Assembly: GCA_965284365.1 (NCBI GenBank) | Contig: OZ260079.1 | Span: 434,001 to 498,000, forward strand | Source: Phragmitibacter sp965284365 | Lineage (GTDB): Bacteria; Verrucomicrobiota; Verrucomicrobiia; Verrucomicrobiales; Verrucomicrobiaceae | Length of the DNA: 64,000 nucleotides | Direction of reading: 5' to 3' | Part shown: positions 1 to 8,114 of the stretch, piece after piece | Layout: the number at the start of each line of letters is the position of its first letter | Numbering within the stretch: position 1 is the first letter of the stretch | Notes under the pieces: generated by a model | Told to the model about the DNA's origin: nothing | Database searches by the model: none | The model's input: only the letters and a program-made list of their open reading frames with translations | Position numbers and translations under genes: made by a program

Positions 1-1
1 G

Positions 2-136
2 GATAGCCTGCCTGCCGCTCATGGCATGCAGTTAACGGAAGCTCCCGCTATCAGCCAGAAGATTCAGCAGTGGATGAAGAAGTTATTGGACCAAGAGAAG
101 CGGCCATTGTGTGAATGCCCCTCACTTCACGCATGA
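2..136 (+). CDS. 3' end of an unidentified gene
   Basis: An open frame enters from the left edge and runs 44 codons to TGA at 134-136. The visible C-terminus includes QKIQQWMKKLLDQEKRPLCE, an amphipathic, charged helix-like stretch. No domain can be assigned from so short a piece. The stop lies 24 bases before the trypsin-like gene in the same direction, so the two may be co-transcribed. The frame could also be chance, since only 135 bases are visible and no start can be seen. Confidence 0.4.
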   Translation, partial: DSLPAAHGMQLTEAPAISQKIQQWMKKLLDQEKRPLCECPSLHA

Positions 137-160
137 ATACGTGAGCAACAAAGGAAAATC

Positions 161-1357
161 ATGAACTGGTTATTGGAGAATTGGAGAAAGTTGCCAGACA
201 TCGGGAGACTGCTGAATGATCTGGAGGAGATCAAGACTGTCCGTGGTGTCTTGCTAGGTCTTGATCCATTTTGGCTGGAAGTATGGAATGCCTACCACGT
301 CATACGGAAGAATCGCGATATTTTTGACGCTCTGAGAGCACTCGATTTACCAATTTCAGACAGGGATTTCGAATCGTGGGCTCCGGTCTGGCCGAAGGAA
401 CATCGCGCCAACATTCTGGAGAAGCCCGTACAGTTTGAGAACCTGTTCAGCCTTTTCGAATGTGTCTGGAAATCGCCATGGGGAAAAGCTTCTTACGGGC
501 CGCCGCTGCAGATCACGGTCGTAACGGAGAAGTTTACGGACATTGAATTTCTGGCCGAGAGAGCTCGCAGGTTAGAGGGACCATTGCGTTATTCCATCGT
601 GCAATCAGTTCGGGGCCGTTCCTGGCTTTGCATGCCGAAAAATCTCCATTCACCCGTGCCCGGTGGAGTCAGTGTGGGCACTGGTGCGAAGTTGAACGGC
701 ACCTTGGGCGGCTACTTGTATGATGATGCGCAGAACCCCTACGCAGTTACCTGCGCACATGTGGTGCAGAAATACGGGGCGAGCATGGACCATCCGGCAC
801 AGGTTGATAATTCGGCCCATGCCGCAGTTCTGGGCACAGTGAATGGCCTGGCGCCTCTTAAGCCTTCGAGCTCCTCTAGTATCTGCAATCCCTTCCATCC
901 GCATGCGCATCTTCACACCGTGGATGCCGCTCTTATCAAGCTGACAGGCAAAGCCACCGGACAACCACATATTCTCGGCCTCAGGGCGCCATCTGGTATC
1001 GCGCAAAAATCCGCAGTTAACATTGGAGACTTGTTGGATATGGCTGGCAAGGAATCTGGTTGCCGTCAACTTCTCGCAACCAAGCTGGCGATCACCTTCA
1101 AATACGATGATCAGGCGACGGGCGACAGTTATTGCTTCAAGGAAGCTTTTGAGGTGGTCTGGCCTACCAATGGAGCAAGCCAGGGGCCACCGGCCGTTTC
1201 GGGAGACTCCGGCGCATGGCTGCTGAATTCAGCCAGTGAGTGGGTAGGCATGCTGGTCGCTGCTGATACCCACGCCGGCTATGCGATCTATGCGGAAAAT
1301 GTAGAGGATTGGGCCCGGAATGAACTGAGGCAGACTACGCCGCTGACGGTCGGCTAG
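161..1357 (+). CDS. Trypsin-like serine protease, intracellular, with helical N-terminal region
   Basis: This 398-residue protein has a chymotrypsin-fold catalytic triad that can be read directly. His200 lies in VTCAHVV, Asp255 in VDAALIKL and Ser350 in GDSGAWL, in the canonical order and spacing. Residues 1-150 precede the protease domain, look helical and are not recognised. There is no signal peptide, lipobox or membrane helix, so the enzyme should stay in the cytoplasm, which is unusual for trypsin-like bacterial proteases outside the Deg/HtrA group. No PDZ domain is evident. The start has a good Shine-Dalgarno (AAAGGAAA, about six bases upstream). A subtilase gene follows 75 bases downstream. 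Trypsin-like domains fused to adaptor modules are known from bacterial conflict systems; placing this protein there is inference from its build and neighbours. Confidence 0.82.
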   Translation: MNWLLENWRKLPDIGRLLNDLEEIKTVRGVLLGLDPFWLEVWNAYHVIRKNRDIFDALRALDLPISDRDFESWAPVWPKEHRANILEKPVQFENLFSLFECVWKSPWGKASYGPPLQITVVTEKFTDIEFLAERARRLEGPLRYSIVQSVRGRSWLCMPKNLHSPVPGGVSVGTGAKLNGTLGGYLYDDAQNPYAVTCAHVVQKYGASMDHPAQVDNSAHAAVLGTVNGLAPLKPSSSSSICNPFHPHAHLHTVDAALIKLTGKATGQPHILGLRAPSGIAQKSAVNIGDLLDMAGKESGCRQLLATKLAITFKYDDQATGDSYCFKEAFEVVWPTNGASQGPPAVSGDSGAWLLNSASEWVGMLVAADTHAGYAIYAENVEDWARNELRQTTPLTVG

Positions 1358-1432
1358 GCAATCCATGACTGGACGCGCTATTTATCAACAGACCATCCAC
1401 TTTTTAATCATCAACTCACACCACCTAAGCAT

Positions 1433-3508
1433 ATGCCTGCCAAGAAATCTGCCAGCAAGAAAGCACCCGTGAATAAAACGACCTCCACGAAAGCGACTGT
1501 CAAAAAGTCAGCGGTGAAGAAAACTGTGGTCAAGAACGCACCGATCAAGAAAGCTACTCCCGCCAAGACGGCCAAGGCGGTCAAAAAATCCGCATCTGCC
1601 AAAGCACCTGCCAAAAAGGTGACCACGAAGCATGGTGCCGCTGCTTCCAGCCCTGCATCCACTAAAGTGAAAAAGGTGGTGAAGTCTGCCCTGAAGTATA
1701 TACGGGGTTCGAGCAAAGTGTCCGCGAGTCTGTCCCTTTTCCTCTCCCAGTTCGACTCCACTTCACCCATGCCGAAGGCGGCTGGGGGCTTCGCAGCGCG
1801 TGCTTTATCTCTACCAAAAGCTGCCGGAGAAGCGGCGGTAGAAGCAGCCCTGGAGCCTACTGTAAATTTATTAGTCCGCTGCGATAGTAATGCTCCAGCC
1901 TCGGCTGCGGATGGCGCCCCTGTTCTGCGTGGCAGTGGCACAGTGCGGACTGTGCTGACACCAGTCAGCGAAATTGAACAATTGGTGGCGCGCCCGGATA
2001 TCAGACGGATTTCAGCCCCGCGGAAATTGCGCCCTCTAATGGATTTGGCCAAACCGGCCACAGGCGTGCCGGCATTTCGCATACATGCTGATACGTCAAG
2101 CTCCGGGAAACGAGTCATCATAGGTATAGTGGACACAGGAATCGACTCAGGTCACAAGGCTTTCAAAGGCCGTATTCTAGCCATCTGGGATCAGTCACTA
2201 CAAGCTCCCCAGGGAAATCATGGTGGCCCCGCTTACGGCAGGGTGCTCAGGCCGGATGGGCAAGGCGCAGCCAATAAACTTGGCGCCAGTATAGACGATC
2301 ATGGGCACGGCACCCATGTGGCGGGGATTGCCGCAGGACAAGGCGGCCCCTATGAAGGCGTTGCGCCGGAGGCTGAGCTGCTCATCGTGAAAACGAACTT
2401 CCTTAACTCAGGCATTCTGGATGGCGTGCGATGGATCTTCCAAGAAGCCACCGCTCGGAATCGCGCGGCGGTGGTGAACCTAAGCCTGGGAGGGCATGGG
2501 GATGGGCATGACGGCACGGATGACCTCAGCATCGGTTTGAACGAAGAGTGCGGACCTGGCAAACTGGTTGTGGCGGCCGCAGGGAACGAGGGAGGTGACA
2601 GCATTCACGCCATGCAGCGGGTGACAGCAACGAACACAGCCAGTTTTAGATTTGATGTGGCTCCACAATCCGGTCCCAACCGTGTGCCATGGATTACCTT
2701 GAATGGATGGTATGAAGGAACCGGCATCTGCGAAGTGCGAATCACCGGATCCAATGGTGTAAGTACCGGCTGGCAGGGGCTGCTGCCGGCTGATGGGGCG
2801 GCCAGTTCAGGGTCAGCCTCTTACACCATTGGCAAAGATGAAGTAACCATCTCCACGCCGGATACGGACAACCCAAATCAGGATCGCCAGTTCCTCATCA
2901 ACATCGAGCCCACAGGCTTTATCAAGGCCGTCCAAGGCGGACAATGGACACTGGAAGTCCGGCGGAGCAGTGGCACTCCAGGTCATGTACACGTGTGGAT
3001 TTTGATTGACGGCAACCTCCCACCAATCGCAGCACAATTTGCGTCCGGAATTGCCGCGGCTTCGCATTTGATCGGATCTCCCGGAAGTGCCACGGAGGTC
3101 ATCACCGTGGCATCTTTCACCACACGAAACGCGTGGCGTGACATCAACAATCATCCTCAGACTGTCGGCATGCCGCTAAATACCATTTCCCCCTTCAGCA
3201 GTCCCGGGCCGAGGCGGGATGGAGTGCTGAAGCCAGATGTGGCGGCTCCGGGAGCCATGATTGTTTCCTGCCTGTCTTCTGTCGCCCAAGAAGAAGATCG
3301 CTTCAAAATCAACGATGAATATTGCGCGATGCCGGGGACCAGCATGGCATCTCCCTTAATCGCAGGGGTCATCGCTCTGCTGCTGGAGCGGAATCCAAAT
3401 CTTACGCCTGCGCAGGCGAAAGCATTTCTAAAAGGGAAATCTTCTGTCCCTGGGCTGGCTGTCGGCTCCCATGACCCGAAATGGGGATACGGGTTGCTCA
3501 AACTCTGA
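1433..3508 (+). CDS. Subtilisin-like (S8) protease with Lys/Ala-rich histone-like N-terminus
   Basis: The 691-residue protein begins with about 85 residues dominated by Lys, Ala, Ser and Thr, resembling the tails of histone H1 or AlgP. A prodomain-like region follows at about 125-215. The S8 domain has Asp234 in IVDTGID, His292 in HGHGTHVAG, oxyanion Asn385 in AAAGNEGG and Ser637 in GTSMASP. Residues 400-540 form an insertion between the His and Ser motifs, typical of larger subtilases. No signal peptide is visible, so the basic tail is likely to meet nucleic acid or another polyanion inside the cell; that role is inferred. The gene lies between the trypsin-like gene and a small gene whose product resembles this prodomain. 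All key catalytic residues are present. Confidence 0.9.
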   Translation: MPAKKSASKKAPVNKTTSTKATVKKSAVKKTVVKNAPIKKATPAKTAKAVKKSASAKAPAKKVTTKHGAAASSPASTKVKKVVKSALKYIRGSSKVSASLSLFLSQFDSTSPMPKAAGGFAARALSLPKAAGEAAVEAALEPTVNLLVRCDSNAPASAADGAPVLRGSGTVRTVLTPVSEIEQLVARPDIRRISAPRKLRPLMDLAKPATGVPAFRIHADTSSSGKRVIIGIVDTGIDSGHKAFKGRILAIWDQSLQAPQGNHGGPAYGRVLRPDGQGAANKLGASIDDHGHGTHVAGIAAGQGGPYEGVAPEAELLIVKTNFLNSGILDGVRWIFQEATARNRAAVVNLSLGGHGDGHDGTDDLSIGLNEECGPGKLVVAAAGNEGGDSIHAMQRVTATNTASFRFDVAPQSGPNRVPWITLNGWYEGTGICEVRITGSNGVSTGWQGLLPADGAASSGSASYTIGKDEVTISTPDTDNPNQDRQFLINIEPTGFIKAVQGGQWTLEVRRSSGTPGHVHVWILIDGNLPPIAAQFASGIAAASHLIGSPGSATEVITVASFTTRNAWRDINNHPQTVGMPLNTISPFSSPGPRRDGVLKPDVAAPGAMIVSCLSSVAQEEDRFKINDEYCAMPGTSMASPLIAGVIALLLERNPNLTPAQAKAFLKGKSSVPGLAVGSHDPKWGYGLLKL

Positions 3509-3528
3509 ATCGTGGTAAGAAGGTGATT

Positions 3529-3855
3529 ATGGGATCACGCAAATTCGATGCTGCCCTGAACACCGCCTTGTCACGTTCTGATGAAGAATCCGGCAATGCG
3601 GTGTATGATGTGACGGTGCGCATGGCCGCGCCGTTGGATGCTGATCAGGCAGACAAGGCTTTGCAATTGGGAGTCAAAGCCGATACACGCAAAAGCATTG
3701 TCACCTGCCGCCTACCGGCAGGTGCTCTGGAGGCGGTGGCGGAACTGCCATTTGTCTCACGCATATCCCTAAGCCAACATTTGCGGCCGATTTCCAGAGA
3801 AGCCGCAGGTGCTGCGGCATCATCCGTAGGTAAGATGCGCCAAAGATACCGCTAA
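3529..3855 (+). CDS. Stand-alone subtilase-prodomain-like protein, possible inhibitor
   Basis: The start chosen is ATG 3529, preceded by AAGAAGG at a good distance; an upstream in-frame ATG at 3481 overlaps the subtilase stop. The product has 108 residues and no signal peptide. Its middle (about 25-95) aligns by eye with residues 125-215 of the adjacent subtilase. A VTVRM/LLVRC strand is shared, then a small loop. After it come SIVTCRLPAGALEAVAELPF and VRTVLTPVSEIEQLVARPDI, followed by RIS and LRP in both proteins. Subtilase prodomains of the I9 type are known to act as folding aids and inhibitors, and free-standing versions inhibit mature subtilases in trans. The simplest inference is a chaperone or inhibitor for the neighbouring protease. 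It is only 20 bases downstream, so co-expression is very likely. Confidence 0.72.
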   Translation: MGSRKFDAALNTALSRSDEESGNAVYDVTVRMAAPLDADQADKALQLGVKADTRKSIVTCRLPAGALEAVAELPFVSRISLSQHLRPISREAAGAAASSVGKMRQRYR

Positions 3856-4548
3856 AGGCGGAGGTGTGTATGCGGAAAGCAGAGCACTCAACTCTGTACA
3901 ACCTTGGCAAAGAATTGCACCGTGCGTAAATAGGCCAGCTTCGCGGCAGCGCCATTGTAGCGCCAGGTGGGCGTTGTGGAACCTGTGGTTCACGCCTAGG
4001 TAGGTGTAGACAGTGTATCTCGTGCCGGCGCTACCGTGAGATCGTTTTCCACAGATGCCAACGCAGGCCAAACACGCTGGCCAAAGTGCAGCCGAGCCCG
4101 CGAGCAGTTCTGACCTCGCATTGGTCCGCAACCACTCCACTAATCCCTGCAGCGGTGCCATGGCCATCCTGAAGGGTGCAGAGACGCCGATCTCCGCAAG
4201 GTGCTCCAACGCTGCGGTACCGGCTCAGATGCCTCCACTCACCGTCGCGAGGAGAACATCACAACGGCTTCGGAGGTGGATAGGTCTCTGAAGTTGAAGG
4301 AGGGGATTGCAAAGTCATAGGGGGCGATGCATGCAGCAAAGCTCGCTGCATACCTGCTCTACCGGATCACAACCGCCCGGTTACTTTTGCAGAAATAAAA
4401 TAGCTCCTGTCAGGCGGAAAAGAGCGCCAGCAGGTAGGCCGGGCGCTCAAGTCCAATGGCCTCACTTTTCATCCACATATAGCACTAAAGGCCAATTGCC
4501 AGAGTTGGCGCGGCACCGCTAGACTGTCCGTTCCTCAGAAATCCCTGC
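3856..4548 (+). other. Gene-poor stretch between protease cassette and DUF4105 gene
   Basis: About 690 bases separate the prodomain-like gene from the next credible start. Short frames exist on both strands (for example 3820-4209 on the minus strand), but their composition is Cys-, Arg- and His-rich, as expected of non-coding frames. They overlap real genes or lack a plausible start. No stem followed by a T run, no repeat and no RNA gene was recognised. It may be decayed coding DNA or an edge of an acquired segment. Confidence 0.4.
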
Positions 4549-5544
4549 ATGCGCCAGCTTTTCTTTTTGCTACATGATCTAGGTAAGCTGCTGCTTTGGG
4601 CGGGGATCAGCATTTTTGCTCTCTGGGCGGCCGGGGCCCTGTATTTTGACTTTCCCGTGGCAAAGCCCTGGGTCTCGCTGGCGTTCATTGGAGGCCTGCT
4701 CCTCCTAGGGGTTTGGATCCGAAACTCCTTTAAAAGGGCGGCGGCATTAATCCTCGCTTCTTTGACCGTGTTGACATGGTGGCTAGGCCAGAAGCCCAGC
4801 AATACGCGGGAATGGCAACCGGAGGTTGCGCAGACAGGGTGGGCCGAGATCCGGGACGACGTGGTGACGCTGCACAACGTGCGAAATTTTGATTACCGCA
4901 CGACAACGGATTCTGATCCGCGCTGGGAAACACGAACCGTACTTTTGTCCCAGCTCACGGGTGTCGAAATGGCGATCTGCTATTGGGGGTCTCCCTACAT
5001 GGCTCATCCCATCGTCAGTTTCCAATTCGCTGACAGCCCGCCGGTTTGCTTTTCCATCGAGACTCGTAAGGAAGTGGGGGAAAAATACTCGGCCATTGGG
5101 GGCCTCTACCGGCAGTATGAACTGATCTACATCGTGGCGGACGAGCGGGACGTCATCCGGGTGCGCAGCAACTTCCGAAAGAACGAAGACGTCTACCTTT
5201 ACAGTCTAACCCTTCCACCCGAGAAAGCGCGCGAGCGCTTCATGGAGTACATCACGACACTAAACGAGCTTCACCAGGAGCCTCGCTGGTACAACGCCAT
5301 CACGACGAACTGCACCACGGGTATTCGTTCTCAGCATCCCGCGGCAAAACGAGCCAGGTGGGATTATCGCATCCTGGTAAATGGCAAGGGCGACGAAATG
5401 TTGTATGAACGCGGCGCTCTTCAAAGTTGGGGCCTGCCTTTTGCCGAGTTGAAAGCCAAATCACACATCAACGAAACTGCCAAACAATCTGGATCTGATC
5501 TCGACTTTTCGAAACGCATCAGAGAAAACCGCGCTGGATTCTAG
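4549..5544 (+). CDS. DUF4105 (Lnb N-terminal periplasmic domain) membrane protein
   Basis: This 331-residue protein starts with two or three hydrophobic segments (about 5-32, 40-58 and 64-80). A soluble domain follows at 100-300. Diagnostic features of the DUF4105/Lnb-N family include VTLHNVRNFDYR, the WETRTV motif, the YWGSPYMAHPIVSFQF region and a conserved Cys in TTNCTTGI near residue 262. The family is a papain-like fold in the periplasm; the Cys and His motifs here are consistent with a thiol hydrolase, but the substrate is unknown. It sits 18 bases before a lipase lipoprotein, so the two may form a short operon acting at the envelope. The family call is firm and the function open. Confidence 0.82.
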   Translation: MRQLFFLLHDLGKLLLWAGISIFALWAAGALYFDFPVAKPWVSLAFIGGLLLLGVWIRNSFKRAAALILASLTVLTWWLGQKPSNTREWQPEVAQTGWAEIRDDVVTLHNVRNFDYRTTTDSDPRWETRTVLLSQLTGVEMAICYWGSPYMAHPIVSFQFADSPPVCFSIETRKEVGEKYSAIGGLYRQYELIYIVADERDVIRVRSNFRKNEDVYLYSLTLPPEKARERFMEYITTLNELHQEPRWYNAITTNCTTGIRSQHPAAKRARWDYRILVNGKGDEMLYERGALQSWGLPFAELKAKSHINETAKQSGSDLDFSKRIRENRAGF

Positions 5545-5562
5545 CCGCCCTCACCTAACCTC

Positions 5563-7233
5563 ATGAAGTTCCTTCCAACTTTCGTCAACTCTACCGTGCT
5601 GTGCCTATTGCTGGCCAACTGCGGCCACATCGCCACCGTCAGAGAGAGACGGCCACTGCTCCAGCCCGTGCGCACTACCGTCAAAGCCCTTGTTGCGGTA
5701 GAAAACAAAATCTCCGAGGCCGTGAAAAACAATGTCCGCGATCCCATGGGATCCTTGGCCGTATATCTAACCTCGGCGGAGGCGGCCTCCAAACAACTGA
5801 GCCTCGATCCGAATGGCGAAGAGGCACGTGTCGACTACAACTTCGCTGTTGCTCGAATCTTCTCCGCAATCAAATCCGGCAAACTCGACCCATGGACGAA
5901 ACCGCTGACGATACCAACCGAATCCGGCCCCATGGTGTTGACGCGCCGACCCGACACTCGTGTCGCATGGAATCCCGCCCTCTACGATTTCACGCCTGCG
6001 GATCAGTTTGATGTCGGCGGCACCTATGTCAAAGAACGCGTCATCAAGGAAGGAGTCGGGGCGCCGATCGTCGCGATTGGGCGGGAGAACAACAAGACCT
6101 TCCGTCAGGACTTCGCCATACCCCGCATCTACTACGGAGTAACTGCGGTAGCGCGGTTCAAAGGACGCACTTGTGAGATCGCGTTCATGGATCCGCTGGC
6201 GCATGAAACGGTCGCCATTGACGGACGAACTTATCCCCTGGCGGCAGACTTTACCACGCCGGTAGCTGTCATGCTAGCCAGCACCGACACCAAGGAAATG
6301 GGGCTCAATCGGCTCCTGAACCCGGAAAAGTATGCCGACACCGCGCGTATCGCGCGCCTGCAGCCCTACGATCCCAACAAGACCGTGGTTCTCGTCGTGC
6401 ATGGCCTGAACTCGGCCCCTCCTACCTGGACCCCCATGATCAACACTTTGCGGGGTGATAAGTATATCCGGGAGAATTACCAGTTCTGGTTTTACAGTTA
6501 TCCCAGTGGCTACCCCTACCCCTATTCAGCAGCAATCCTCCGCAAACAACTCGATGAGATCCAGCAGCGCTACCCTTTGAAGAAAAAGATGGTCGTGATT
6601 GGCCACAGCATGGGTGGCTGCATCAGCAGATTGCTCATCACCGACGTCGGTGACAAACTCTGGATGGATTTCTTCGGGAAGCGGCCGGAAGAAACGAAGC
6701 TGACGCCAGAGACCAAAGAGCTCTTCTCTAACGCACTTATCTTCAAAAACCGGCCTGAAGTTGGCCGAGTGATCTTCGTGGCTGCTCCCCTCAAGGGCTC
6801 TGACATGGCGATGAAGTGGACTGGGCGTCTGGGCGCCAGATTGGTGAAATCACCGCTGACTTTGATCAGGGCGGGCAAGGAGTTCCTTACTACTGGGACC
6901 TTTCAGGAAGGCGCCATGAACCTGCGCCGCATACCCAACAGCGTGGATACGCTGTCTCCTACCAATCGCTTCGTCATGGCGATCGATGGCTTTCCTCTCG
7001 CCAAAGATGTACCCTATCACACCATCATCGGCGACCGTGGCAAAGGCGGAAACAAAGATCACACCAAGCCAGTCAGTTCAGACGGTATCGTGCCCTACTG
7101 GAGCAGCCACCTGGATGGGGCCCAGAGTGAACTCGTCGTACCGTCCCATCACAGTGCCCATCAAAACCCCAAGGCTATAACCGAAGTTGGCCGCATCCTC
7201 CGGTTGCACGCTGGCGTGCAGGCATCTGACTGA
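5563..7233 (+). CDS. Lipase/esterase lipoprotein, alpha/beta hydrolase fold
   Basis: The 556-residue product begins with a lipoprotein signal ending LLANC, placing the acylated Cys at residue 20. Asn at position -1 is uncommon. The catalytic half carries VVLVVHGLN (oxyanion region), then GHSMGG with nucleophile Ser349. Late Asp and His candidates lie in SSDGIVPYWS and VPSHHSAHQNP. The order Ser-Asp-His and the VHGLNS start resemble PGAP1/triacylglycerol-lipase-like serine hydrolases. Residues 25-260 form an extra N-terminal region of unknown role. The gene follows the DUF4105 gene by 18 bases and is followed by a strong hairpin. Likely location is the outer or inner membrane face; the substrate cannot be told. 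Confidence 0.85.
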   Translation: MKFLPTFVNSTVLCLLLANCGHIATVRERRPLLQPVRTTVKALVAVENKISEAVKNNVRDPMGSLAVYLTSAEAASKQLSLDPNGEEARVDYNFAVARIFSAIKSGKLDPWTKPLTIPTESGPMVLTRRPDTRVAWNPALYDFTPADQFDVGGTYVKERVIKEGVGAPIVAIGRENNKTFRQDFAIPRIYYGVTAVARFKGRTCEIAFMDPLAHETVAIDGRTYPLAADFTTPVAVMLASTDTKEMGLNRLLNPEKYADTARIARLQPYDPNKTVVLVVHGLNSAPPTWTPMINTLRGDKYIRENYQFWFYSYPSGYPYPYSAAILRKQLDEIQQRYPLKKKMVVIGHSMGGCISRLLITDVGDKLWMDFFGKRPEETKLTPETKELFSNALIFKNRPEVGRVIFVAAPLKGSDMAMKWTGRLGARLVKSPLTLIRAGKEFLTTGTFQEGAMNLRRIPNSVDTLSPTNRFVMAIDGFPLAKDVPYHTIIGDRGKGGNKDHTKPVSSDGIVPYWSSHLDGAQSELVVPSHHSAHQNPKAITEVGRILRLHAGVQASD

Positions 7234-7259
7234 AAGACTTAAATCGGTTTAAGTGTAAC

Positions 7260-7288
7260 GCCCTGTCCATGAGCCTCATGGATAGGGC
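7260..7288 (+). terminator. Hairpin after the lipase gene, likely transcription terminator
   Basis: Arms GCCCTGTCCATGA and TCATGGATAGGGC pair over 13 positions (one G-T wobble) around a GCC loop, 26 bases after the lipase stop. There is no strong T run downstream, so termination could be Rho-assisted, or the hairpin may mainly stabilise the 3' end. Confidence 0.5.
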
Positions 7289-7400
7289 TGAACCCCCTGA
7301 TGCCTCTCTCGGGCTGAAGGGAAGCACGCGCATTTTTTTAAAATGCGATTCAAAAATGTGCACACTATTTAACAAATATTAACAATTTACTTGTCTTTAG

Positions 7401-7428
7401 TGTTCTCTCGAACATATGTTCATATAGT
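7401..7428 (+). promoter_or_regulatory. Putative LexA (SOS) operator overlapping a promoter
   Basis: TGTTCTCTCGAACA at 7401-7414 fits TGTTC-N4-GAACA exactly, the LexA-binding motif described for Verrucomicrobia as I recall it. It overlaps a second perfect palindrome, GAACATATGTTC at 7410-7421, which resembles the Gram-positive GAAC-N4-GTTC box. A -10-like TATAGT at 7423-7428 follows at once, so a bound repressor would cover the -35 region. The region is distinctly AT-rich compared with its surroundings. The downstream target is a micro-ORF at 7455. Confidence 0.55.
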
Positions 7429-7454
7429 TACTAATCTACAACCACACCGCTCCT

Positions 7455-7586
7455 ATGAAAACTTTTATTCGTTGCCTCAAGCACCTTAGGATTCGCTCCA
7501 CCGCTACTCATGCCCGGCCTTCCCGTTTCATCGACTGGGATCTGCCAGAACGCGATTGTGAAGCCAGCCGTATTACAGAGCGCTAA
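7455..7586 (+). CDS. Small 43-residue protein downstream of LexA-like box
   Basis: ATG 7455 opens a 43-codon frame ending in TAA at 7584-7586. The product starts MKTFIRCLKHLRIRSTATHA and ends with an acidic segment RFIDWDLPERDCEASRITER. It is basic in the first half, amphipathic, has two Cys and no obvious membrane helix. No family is recognised. Support comes from position: it is the first ATG after an AT-rich promoter region with a LexA-like operator, about 27 bases from the -10 element, with no other gene in that direction. No clear Shine-Dalgarno is seen. SOS-induced micro-proteins that block division are known in other bacteria; that role here would be conjecture. Confidence 0.4.
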   Translation: MKTFIRCLKHLRIRSTATHARPSRFIDWDLPERDCEASRITER

Positions 7587-7616
7587 AGCATTCCGTTTCG
7601 GTTTCCCTGTCTCCAT

Positions 7617-8057
7617 TCAGGCTTTCAATTTATGGCGGAGCGTTTCTTCCGCCTGCTTTAGAATGAAACTCAAATCGTCGGGAGACATCCAGTCTGCGCC
7701 AAAGGCCCGCACCGTTTGCCAGATCATGCTATCAGCGGACACGATGCGTAAGGAGTAAAGCGAGGCATACTTCGCCGCCAGCCGCTCGATGATTGAGTCA
7801 GCGGTATGGCTGGAGTCGGAATAGAATATCTGGATATCCTCTGGGTTCCGCTCCTCGCTTGCCTTGTCCTGAGTGCCGTCAAAAACCAGCACCACCTTCG
7901 CTCCGGTCATGTCCTGCACGAGGCGCATCTGTTTGATAAGGGCCTCCCTCGCCATGTAACGCCGGGACGACTGCCGATGCAGTTTCCGCAACTCCGGCCA
8001 AGCGTGAATGACGCTGTGACCATCTACCAGGATGAATCTGGGCGCGGCATCGAGCAT
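7617..8057 (-). CDS. YacP-type NYN domain ribonuclease
   Basis: The 146-residue protein is almost entirely one NYN domain of the YacP branch (PIN-like fold, RNA cleavage). It opens FILVDGHSVIHAWPEL with the first catalytic Asp, then VVLVFDGTQ with a second Asp. IQIFYSDSSHTADSIIERL has the conserved T-A-D, and RIVSADSMIWQTVRAFGA carries the last acidic position. B. subtilis Rae1/YacP cleaves mRNA on ribosomes; the same general role is possible, but the substrate is not shown. The size is usual for the family. It is convergent with the micro-ORF at 7455 and divergent from the lipoprotein at 8115, with a 57-base gap. Confidence 0.85.
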   Translation of the reverse strand: MLDAAPRFILVDGHSVIHAWPELRKLHRQSSRRYMAREALIKQMRLVQDMTGAKVVLVFDGTQDKASEERNPEDIQIFYSDSSHTADSIIERLAAKYASLYSLRIVSADSMIWQTVRAFGADWMSPDDLSFILKQAEETLRHKLKA

Positions 8058-8114
8058 GACCCAAATTAACCCGGTGTAGCGTGGTCACAACCAGCGCTGT
8101 GGCGGAGATTCTGC

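Noticed and set aside
1411..2136. Minus-strand 241-codon frame opposite the subtilase N-terminus
   Set aside because: It is the complement of the Lys/Ala-rich repeats, giving an artificial Phe/Leu/Ala-rich frame; the plus-strand gene has a full S8 domain.
3820..4209. Minus-strand 129-codon frame in the gap after the protease cassette
   Set aside because: Cys/Arg/His-rich composition, overlap with the prodomain-like gene and no plausible family.
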